A DNA stretch of 64,000 nucleotides from Acheta domesticus (taxonomy: Eukaryota > Arthropoda > Insecta > Orthoptera > Gryllidae). Below are positions 59,101 through 64,000 of this stretch, piece by piece. Made by a program: the position numbers and the translations under genes. Numbering within the stretch: the stretch's first letter is position 1; the number at the start of each line of letters is the position of its first letter. The notes beneath the pieces are model-generated. The model was given only the letters and a program-made list of their open reading frames with translations, ran no database searches and was not told the origin of the DNA. Location: assembly GCA_031308135.1 (NCBI GenBank), contig JAHLJT010008756.1, forward strand, positions 135,238,949 through 135,302,948. The letters run 5' to 3'.

Positions 59101-60988
59101 GCAAAGGCGGGATCGACGCGAGAACGAGTCGGGGCGGTGGCGGGGCAAGGTGAAGCTAAGGAGGAGCAGAGGCGGGGAGAGTCGGGATGGTGGCGAGGAA
59201 AAGGCGGAGCAAGGGTGGGGCAGAGCCGGGACGAAGGTGGGACCAAGGAGTGGCAGAGGCGGGGCAGGGATGGGGAAAAGCCGAGTCACAAACGAACCAG
59301 TGACCGCGAAGGACCGGGGTAGAGGCGGGGGCAGGGGCGGGGAGAAGCCGGCTCAGACAGGGGCAGTGGCGGGGAAAGGCGAGGCAAAGACGGATCAGAG
59401 ACGGGGCAGGAGCGGGGACAGAGGCGGGGCGGGTGGAGGAAAGGCGGAGGCGAGGCGGCCTGGCACGGAGGCGGGCGAGAGGCGGTGGAGAGCCGCAATG
59501 GCCCTAGACTAGAGCAGCGCGGCCGCCGAGCACAATTACCTCGCGCAGGTGAAGGGGCGACGGATTGCACGAGAGCGCAAACGAACCGCTCGAGAGGCGC
59601 AAGCAAGAGGAAGCTCAAAGGCCGAAACACGACTGTTTTCAACTCAAATTAAAACTATTAGGCAAGACTGAAACATTTTATTTGTATCACTTTTAAAGCA
59701 GTTTTTCTTGCAAAACTTACAATTTAGTGGAAATAAAGCGCGATTTCTAATGTGGTTTCGTTAACACTATATCTTACTAGCAATACAAAGTATTTTTTGA
59801 CCAGTCGGTTATGCATTAAATGTTATATTTTTTAGATGAAGGTTCTTCAAGTGCCCAGCGCTTACGCACGCCCCTCCCCGTTGTGGCCTGTTGCTTGTGG
59901 AGGGGGGAAGAGGTGGAGGGGAGAAGGGGCGGTGGAGTGAGGGCGAGTGGCATGGGGCTTACTGCAGGGCACTAGGGATGGGCAATTTAATCGCGATTAG
60001 TGCAATAATCGATTATTTTATATGATTAATCGAAAAACTGAAATCGATTATTTTTACACCGATTAATGAACACATCGCTTAAATTATTCGATTTTCAGCT
60101 CGATTATTCTAGTTCAAATGTTAATTTTCAAGACAAAATATGAAAGCATATCTCTAATTTTAAACTTTAGCAACGGAATTCTTAAACATGTGTATCCAAC
60201 TGCAATACGTAATAGAAACAAACATCGCGATTTATTTCATGTTAAAAAAACTAATAAACTGAAAAGTTACTATGTGTTTTCTAATTGTTTAGTGGTGGTA
60301 TTATATTCAATATGAAAGAAGAAAGAGAATTACCAGAATTATCGGCGTCAACCAAGTACATTGTTAGATTGCAATTATTGCTGTTACTGTTTCTAGAAAT
60401 TCTACGACCATTTTCATTTTAATCTGAGTTACAGTCGTTTGTCTCATGATTACGTGTTTGAAATGAATATTATTTAAATAAAAATAAACAAATATTATTA
60501 ATTAAATCGTGCCATGCTTCTAAAAAGAATGACAAAAATCAATTAATTAATTAGTTGATGAACATGTTTTTCTGTCTTCATTAAATTAACAACTAAATTT
60601 GTTTTAAACACACAAAATTTAATAAATAAAATTTAACAAGACAGAAAACTGAAAATGATTCGCATTGTCGTGATAGGTTTCCGTGAAATAAGTTAAGTTT
60701 CTAAACGATTATTTAATTTAGCAATTAAAATAACGATGTTACGCATTATTTGAAACACGTGAAAAATTAACCGATTATATAAGGTTAATCGATTAATTGG
60801 GGACGATTAATCAGTGCGTACTAACGAAATTAAAAAATAATCGATTCGTTCTTAATCGATTATTGTTTAACAATCGCCCATCCCAGGCACAGGCAGCCCT
60901 CGAGGGGCGTGGCCCCGGTCCTTCCGCTTGGGCGCGGGCGACTCACCTCTTCGCATAGCGACAGCATACGCCGCGTGCTCTCCAGCGA
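36201..60988 (-). CDS. Snap25: SNAP-25 (t-SNARE), partial at the N-terminus
   Basis: Six exons, in coding order: 60947-60988, 50683-50731, 42623-42740, 37862-37990, 36632-36776, 36201-36263. All phases agree and give 181 residues plus TAA; the family is about 210, so only the N-terminal ~25-30 residues are missing. SNAP-25 is the membrane-anchored Qb/Qc SNARE that pairs with syntaxin and synaptobrevin to fuse synaptic vesicles with the plasma membrane. The first SNARE helix spans [14 protein letters not shown] to [13 protein letters not shown], the palmitoylation cysteines are CCGLCELPC, and the second helix is in exon 5 ([14 protein letters not shown]). The ending [14 protein letters not shown] and the [13 protein letters not shown] linker are closer to Drosophila Snap24 than to its Snap25 as I recall them, so it may be the single ancestral insect gene. 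The first three exons are GC-rich, the last two AT-rich. Confidence 0.96.
36632..36776 (-). CDS. Snap25: SNAP-25 exon with second SNARE helix
   Basis: Begins by completing a Lys codon, then [20 protein letters not shown] and [19 protein letters not shown], ending INKK in phase 0 at a GTATTG donor. It contains the zero-layer glutamine region of the Qc helix. Confidence 0.95.
36777..37861 (-). other. SNAP-25 intron between linker and second-helix exons
   Basis: AT-rich, 1,085 bp. Nothing beyond ordinary intron sequence was recognised. Confidence 0.6.
37862..37990 (-). CDS. Snap25: SNAP-25 linker exon
   Basis: Encodes [18 protein letters not shown], then [20 protein letters not shown] and GYIA, with split Lys codons at both ends. 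Donor GTACGT, acceptor TTAG. This is the membrane-apposed linker between the SNARE helices. Confidence 0.94.
   Translation of the reverse strand: MFIFQRRRRDLERQRRREGGEQPAPTSHGRPQRTRSSRRLHR
40824..41464. mobile_element. 641 bp long inverted repeat (foldback element)
   Basis: Arms of about 220 bp (40824-41045 and about 41243-41464) are over 90 percent identical when one is inverted, around a ~195 bp centre. The ends are TCATTTTAGAGTTATGTG and its near-inverse. Blocks such as ACGCATGGGCAGTTTTGCAG and TGATGGATTAAACATTAAAA are identical. A shorter nested inverted pair, GTTGAGACATGG (near 40757) and CCATGTCTCAAC (near 41190), partly overlaps it. No open frame. Confidence 0.88.
41640..41972 (+). 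mobile_element. SINE family C, plus copy of an inverted pair
   Basis: Head-degraded copy with CTAGCTTTTCAGCTAG, AACAAACGGGC, CTTCCTCTTCCTTG and CTTGTCCCGGCTGGGGCGGT, cut off where the next SINE begins in the opposite direction. Confidence 0.82.
41976..42520 (-). mobile_element. SINE family C, minus copy of an inverted pair
   Basis: Starts with the tail side (GACTGTTAGTGATTCC) and runs to a tRNA-like head near 42510. Together with 41640-41972 it makes a tail-to-tail palindrome with arms of roughly 330 bp, about 100 bp from the palmitoylation exon of SNAP-25. Confidence 0.85.
42623..42740 (-). CDS. Snap25: SNAP-25 exon with palmitoylation cysteines
   Basis: Completes a Glu codon, then [30 protein letters not shown] and GLCELPCN, leaving AA of a Lys codon before GTGAGT. 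The four cysteines are the expected acylation sites that hold the protein on the membrane. It corresponds to the vertebrate exon 5 region, which exists in two alternative forms; no second version was seen nearby. Confidence 0.95.
42845..43032. repeat. Inverted pair of hammerhead-like repeat ends
   Basis: The left arm (CTGGGCTGTCCTGG, CGCCGCGTCGCAGG, GTGCCGACGTTTCGACC) is mirrored by the right arm (GGTCGAAACGTCGGCACC, CCTGCGACGCG, CCAGGACAGCCCAG). On the minus strand the left arm reads CTGAAGA, A, an imperfect stem II, GAAAC and GTC-GGC, the hammerhead order. The right arm keeps GAAACGTCGGC but has lost a clear CTGANGA box. Confidence 0.75.
43135..43345. repeat. Dispersed repeat shared with 1.3-1.6 kb
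   Basis: Contains TCGGCATAACGCAG, AATGGTATTCCTTGTTTATA and ATGACGAAAAG in the same order as 1330-1580. No coding content. Confidence 0.5.
44806..45400. repeat. ~150 bp tandem repeat, four copies
   Basis: Units start with GATGACGTC at 44806, 44959, 45113 and 45256 (spacings 153, 154 and 143). Each ends GACTTTGCCACACTTTTATA or nearly so, and includes GAAATGGATCGAGGTCTAGA. The third unit has lost about 10 bp after the start. Each unit carries TGACGTC, a near match to a cAMP-response element, which may be chance. Confidence 0.9.
49705..49835 (-). other. Hammerhead-like motif
   Basis: On the minus strand: CCCTGAAGA, A, stem II GGCCG...CGACC (one mismatch), GAAGC, then GTTGGCAAC. The second core box ends in G rather than A, so activity is doubtful, but the layout matches the other copies. 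Confidence 0.5.
50035..50600 (-). mobile_element. SINE family C, best-preserved copy (~565 bp)
   Basis: Read on the minus strand it starts GAGAGGTGGCTCAGGGC (A box), carries GGTTCGAGTCCCGAC (B box), a long body with ACTAGCTTGTCAGCTAGGTC and AACAAACGGGC, and ends GGAATCACTAACAATCAAAC followed by an ATCATCATC tail. At about 565 bp it is long for a SINE. It lies 80 bp from a SNAP-25 exon. Confidence 0.9.
50683..50731 (-). CDS. Snap25: SNAP-25 small exon (49 bp)
   Basis: Encodes [16 protein letters not shown] plus the first base of a Glu codon. Acceptor GTGCTGCAG, donor GTGAGT. Part of the first SNARE helix. It lies between a SINE to the left and a GC-rich minisatellite to the right. Confidence 0.94.
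50940..51600. repeat. 76 bp GC-rich minisatellite
   Basis: Units of 76-77 bp with ACATTCATCCGTTGTAG starting at 51021, 51098, 51174, 51250 and 51326, followed by CTGCAAGGCGGAGCAGGGAC. Diverged units with CATTAATCCG continue on both sides, so about nine copies in all. Minus-strand open frames here are repeat artefacts. It starts about 210 bp from a SNAP-25 exon. Confidence 0.9.
52122..52826. mobile_element. 705 bp MITE with oriented GTCTAA motifs
   Basis: Ends are AGGTCGTTAGGT and, inverted, AGGTCGTTGGGT. GGTCTAA-type motifs repeat at least five times in the left 200 bp. The inverse TTAGACC-type motifs repeat at least seven times in the right 170 bp, so the subterminal zones point in opposite directions. 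No transposase. Such clusters usually bind the transposase (family knowledge). Superfamily not determined. Confidence 0.72.
53162..53192. repeat. (AAT)n microsatellite
   Basis: About ten uninterrupted AAT units in SNAP-25 intron sequence. Confidence 0.95.
54520..54760. repeat. ~165 bp direct duplication, diverged
   Basis: CGATTGAAGTAAAACATCCTTG then TGCCCAATGCATAATTTC near 54540 recurs as CAATTGAAATAACACAACCTTG then TGTCCAACGCTTAATTTCC near 54700. Confidence 0.6.
55540..55680. repeat. Inverted pair of hammerhead-like motifs
   Basis: Plus strand: CTGAGGA, A, stem II GGCCA...TGGTC (five pairs), GAAAC, A near 55619-55660. Minus strand, near 55580-55618: CTGAGA, A, stem II GACCA...TGGTC, GAACC, GTC-GGC, with one base missing in the first box. 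The two face each other head to head and share AGTCCGGGTGACGCCGCG-type flanks with the 42.85 kb copy. Confidence 0.7.
56285..56475. repeat. Decayed inverted repeat of the same family
   Basis: CCAGGTGATGTTGCCAA at the left is mirrored by TTGGCAACATTGCCTGG at the right. CCTGAAAAGGTCGG in the middle recalls the CTGANGA-A-stem II start, but the GAAAC box is gone. Confidence 0.55.
57483..57930. repeat. 26 bp purine-only minisatellite
   Basis: About 15 head-to-tail copies of a 26 bp unit (GTGGAAAGAGAGATAGAGAT then GGAGAA), inside a longer GA-rich tract from about 57240 to 57950. The plus strand is almost entirely purine plus T. The 287- and 215-codon minus-strand frames, all Ser/Leu/Ile/Phe repeats, come from this array and are not genes. 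Confidence 0.95.
58370..59480. repeat. GC-rich purine-biased minisatellite
   Basis: Irregular repeats of GTGGCGGGGAAAAGCCGAAT, CAGAAACGGGACAGTGGCGG and GACAAAGGAGGGGAAGCGGC with variable spacing (the GCCGAATCAG word recurs 55 to about 120 bp apart). The plus strand is strongly G/A-biased. A 373-codon minus frame and a 245-codon plus frame here are artefacts of low stop-codon density. Confidence 0.9.
59973..60883. mobile_element. hAT-type MITE (~911 bp) beside a SNAP-25 exon
   Basis: Left end TAGGGATGGGCAATTTAATC and right end, inverted, GGATGGGCGATTGTTAAAC. Subterminal AATCGATTATT motifs repeat in inverted order. Flanks CAGGGCAC (59965-59972) and CAGGCAC (60884-60890) look like an 8 bp duplication with one base lost. 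No transposase. The right end is about 60 bp from the splice donor of the 42 bp SNAP-25 exon. Confidence 0.82.
60947..60988 (-). CDS. Snap25: SNAP-25 small exon (42 bp), first in window
   Basis: Exactly 14 codons, [14 protein letters not shown], with acceptor TTGCAG and donor GTGAGT, phase 0 on both sides. The upstream exon, expected to end in a TDE-like motif, was not found between 60989 and 64000, so it probably lies past the right edge. Confidence 0.9.
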
Positions 60989-61199
60989 CTGCAACACACA
61001 CGCACACACACATATACACGCACGTTTAAAACTCATTTCCTATTTCTGTGGTCACAGAGTAAAAGTTCTGAAGTCAAACATCTTAGTTTTGAGAAAACAG
61101 TGCTTAGATTATTGAGCCGGAAGCTATATTAAGCTGATTAAGCTATGTTTCCCAAAGCTTTTTGTCGTTACGGAGGTAATGTGAATTTGGTTGGTTTAC

Positions 61200-61425
61200 T
61201 ATACTGCAATTTTTCTAACTCTGCCCGTCTTCACAATGGAATATGTCACGGTATTTCGTGTCTTTCTCAGTCGCGCTGCTAGATATCACATGATCGCGAC
61301 CGTATCAAGCAGTGCTGGCGACCATGCCACTCCTGACGGCAGGACCGAGAAAGACGCGAAATGCCGTGTGATATTCCATCGTGGCCATAGGGGTTCGAGA
61401 GGCAGAGTTAGAAAAGTCGCAGTAC
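61200..61425. mobile_element. Foldback MITE, copy 2 (226 bp)
   Basis: Shares TATACTGCAATTTTT, GGAATATGTCACGG, TATTTCGTGTC and GATCGCGACCGTAT with 31080-31336 and folds over almost its whole length. Arms are more diverged than in copy 1. Confidence 0.85.
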
Positions 61426-61566
61426 AAAATAAAATATAGATACTTAACTGTTTTTTTTTCAGTACTTAACCCAATTTCGTGCAATATTGACTTAAGAACT
61501 TATAACCTGTGATTACATATTTTATACGTAGAGGATGCGTTATCTGTGAGTCTCGTGAGTATAGTA

Positions 61567-62001
61567 CAGCGGTCCCCAACCTTTTTACACTTAAGAGCAC
61601 ATATTATAATGCCAATGTGGCGGCGGGCACCTTTCATTTTTCAGGGTATATTTATAGTTGGACATTGGCAGTAATACACAAAATGTGCAAAACCATTGTT
61701 TAATTAAAAACATACAATGTAAACACGAAAATCGTTCCTTGTTTTTTTATGTAAAATAGATTGGCAATATTTATTGATGACGCGACGATCCTTAGTGAAT
61801 ATCTTACTTCACAAACGTTTACATAAAGGAACATGGGCCTTTGCTGCCAAAACAAACGTTCAACCAAAAATCAAATACATCTCCAAAAAGTGAAAACCTT
61901 TACAATCGCACAGGGCCGCGGCGGCGTTTATGAGCAGCGGGCACATCCAAAACGGTTTGCGGGCGCCATTATGACCGCGGGCATAGGGTTGGGGACCCCT
62001 G
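61567..62001. mobile_element. hAT (Tip100-like) MITE, 435 bp
   Basis: Perfect 8 bp target duplication GTATAGTA at 61559-61566 and 62002-62009. Ends are CAGCGGTCCCCAACC and, inverted, CAGGGGTCCCCAACC. The GGTCCCCAACC end is typical of Tip100-type hAT elements in many animals (family knowledge). No coding region. Confidence 0.92.
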
Positions 62002-62009
62002 GTATAGTA

Positions 62010-63580
62010 CATGTTATAGCCGGGAGGTACCGGTTTTCCTCTTCTGCTCGTACGTGAGATCCGGCACAACTTGTACGTTGGGATTCCACTTGTAGGTATT
62101 TCCACCAGTCAGAGCTAAACTCTAAACAGGCCCGTTTGAATCGTCCGATACTCCGCACCAAACCAATTAAAAATTTGAACAAGGTTATCTTGCAGCAAAA
62201 CGCATTTATATCAGTAATTTTTACATCACAATGGTATTCTATTATTATTTTTAGTAGAAGTTGCAAGTGTCTGTTTAAATGTAACAAGGAACCAAATAAA
62301 TTAATACAAAGTATTGAACTAGTAACAGTCGTATTTAAAAATATTCAGGAGAAGAGTTTTACTTCAGGTGATGGCAATGTTTAACGAGAGTTTACTATCT
62401 GCGTTTATCAGCAGTTGTAACTGGAGTATTTTGATTTTGGCTTGTTGAACTTTAATTTTATGTGGATATTTCCAACCGGAGTTGGAGATCGAAGTATCGA
62501 GGTCAAGGTATTTCACAGTTGCATACCAATGCTTTTCAGGAACCCCAAGAAAACCAATGGATGAAATAAATTTCGGAAAAACTGATCTACATGTATAATA
62601 CAACATACTACTGTCATATTCTGAAGGTTCGTGTCAAAATATTTTCCAGTCTTTGAAGTACGGCAAGGCCATTTTGATTATTTTGTGTATTTTCGGGGGA
62701 CATAGATGGCCGCGTAATTTTTTACCCGACAGCGTGAAGCAAAAAGAGGGTTATGATGGCATATCTAGTATTAGGTCAGAGGATAAGTCCGTCTGATTAC
62801 GTTAATCTACTCACATTATAAGATTATGAAGTCGTATGTTTACATTCATCTTGACTGTGCGAATGTCATTGGTTATATTAAGTACTTAAAATTCAACATG
62901 GTTGACAATAGTGTCTATTTTCACGTCGATCTAGTTGCACATATGACCACATTATTTTTTGTCTGAAAGATTTGACAAATTTCCTTAAGTGATTATGTAT
63001 AAAATTCATCTTGATATTCTGAATGTCGTACGCAGGAACTCGCATGTAGGATTTTATATTAATGTTACTAAAAAACGAAAGGCGGTCAGTTATCTCCATT
63101 TTGTTAATTTACTGTTCATAGCACAATATTACATTTTTAAACGTACAGAAGATTCGCGAAGTCGGGTGATTATTTAAAAAAAAATTTTTTTTTGAAGACC
63201 TAGTTTAACATTTATACCTGTTTCTCCGATTGCACAGCTGTTATCTACAACGGTAGTAAAATAAGGTTGCAACATGTTTAGGGGCAGAGAACGGCCGTAT
63301 TCTCACGAAGCAATTTTGTACGGGGATGGTTTCGAATTGTTTGGCAGACATTCGATAAGCGTTGAAAGACGAACGTATCTCCAAGCGTTATGAAAGTTAT
63401 TAATAATAAAACTCGTAAACGATAAAACAGTCACTCCCTACCTAAACAAAAAAGGAGCAAAAATATTTTTGCTAGGTTCATCGCTGTCCCCCATTTCCTT
63501 CACACTGGTATACAACTGTTATCTATATTGTTATGCGGCGTACACGGACTTCTGTTATATTAAAGGGAGTGGGGAAGTAT
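62010..63580. other. Unassigned AT-rich sequence
   Basis: Presumably upstream intron or 5' flank of SNAP-25. Searched on the minus strand for the missing N-terminal SNAP-25 exon without success. Confidence 0.45.
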
Positions 63581-63664
63581 CTCGCGGCCGCCTTCACACG
63601 GAGGGGCCACTCGGGTGCGTCACAGAGAAGCGGCCTGCGCCTTGACACGCAGCCACTGCCCCGC

Positions 63665-63840
63665 GCCTCTAAAGGCCTACTCACAATGCAGACATAAACA
63701 TAAGTATAGCGTTAACACAAAAGTTAGAACAACGTTTATAAGCGGACTCATTCACAGTGCATTCGCATAAGCATAACGCATAAGACGTTAACTTAAAAGC
63801 TTGCAAGCTTCAAGCTTCTGAGCTTATGCTTATGTCGGAA
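63665..63840. repeat. Duplicated block with ATAAGCATAA motifs
   Basis: CTACTCACAATGCAGACATA near 63678 and CTCATTCACAGTGCATTCGC near 63748 begin two diverged copies, each leading to GTTAAC. The inverse of the ATAAGCATAA motif appears at 63822-63832 (GCTTATGCTTATGTC). Probably an unclassified non-autonomous element. Confidence 0.5.
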
Positions 63841-64000
63841 ATAAGAAATGAACCAATCACAGTACGTTTAACTCAAAATCAAGTATCGAAATAGGATGGA
63901 AGTCGATAGATCAAACAAAAGACTTGTTTTCCAAATTGCTTGGTTGATTTTCGACGGTTTTCTGCGTTGTTTTGTAGCGTACGATCTTTTTGTAGTTTAG

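Larger units (their letters stand above)
50732..60946 (-). other. SNAP-25 10.2 kb intron
   Basis: Holds a 76 bp GC-rich minisatellite, the 52.1-52.8 kb MITE, an (AAT)n microsatellite, two hammerhead-like inverted repeats, a 26 bp purine minisatellite, a GC-rich array and an hAT MITE. The stretches 53200-54450, 54770-55410 and 56480-57230 show no recognised feature. Confidence 0.6.

Noticed and set aside
58168..59289. 373-codon open frame on the minus strand, the longest in the window
   Set aside because: It lies entirely within the GC-rich purine-biased minisatellite. Residues are only Pro/Ser/Leu/Arg repeats, and a long frame also exists on the other strand.
60989..64000. N-terminal SNAP-25 exon
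   Set aside because: Searched the minus strand for a start followed by a TELQELQ-like helix and a DE ending before a donor; none found.

Overview
This window is animal nuclear DNA, most likely from an insect with a large, transposon-rich genome. The evidence is a split SNAP-25 gene whose protein reads like insect SNAP-24/25, AT-rich introns and spacers with GC-rich exons, several tRNA-derived SINE families, and abundant hAT-, Tc1/mariner- and pogo-like remnants. There is no bacterial-style gene packing. The species cannot be fixed from the sequence; a polyneopteran such as a cockroach, termite or stick insect is only a guess. Most open frames longer than 100 codons are shadows of GC-rich exons, SINEs or purine-rich tandem repeats.

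Layout. (1) 1-325 is a 24-25 bp tandem repeat abutting an exon. (2) 347-8716, + strand: the last four coding exons (233 codons plus stop, splice phases all agree) of a gene I do not recognise, with an acidic patch, an arginine run and a stop codon overlapping AATAAA. Its introns carry a pogo/Tigger remnant, two SINEs, a hammerhead-like motif and a ~290 bp degenerate repeat. (3) 8.9-13.3 kb: a duplicated ~690 bp unit and a dead non-LTR retrotransposon with a palindromic rearrangement. (4) 14.1-18.0 kb: nested DNA transposons, including a 950 bp hAT MITE with a perfect 8 bp target duplication, then a frameshifted single-exon KLHDC3-like kelch copy. (5) 18.3-31.4 kb: gene desert with a hammerhead ribozyme candidate, a broken transposon-type protein relic, several MITEs and a SINE carrying a nested MITE. 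(6) 36.2-61 kb, - strand: six exons of SNAP-25 covering all but the N-terminal ~25-30 residues, which lie beyond the window or were missed. Its introns hold a 640 bp inverted repeat, a tail-to-tail SINE pair, hammerhead-like inverted repeats, four tandem arrays and a MITE. (7) 61-64 kb: a foldback MITE copy, a Tip100-like hAT MITE and unassigned sequence.

The most interesting signal is a dispersed family sharing a hammerhead layout (CTGANGA, an extra A, stem II, GAAAC-GTY). It occurs at about 7.75, 18.4, 42.9, 49.8 and 55.6 kb, with a related variant at 26.6/27.0 kb, several times as head-to-head inverted copies. Known biology links such motifs to Penelope-like retroelements, but no protein-coding part of such an element is visible here.
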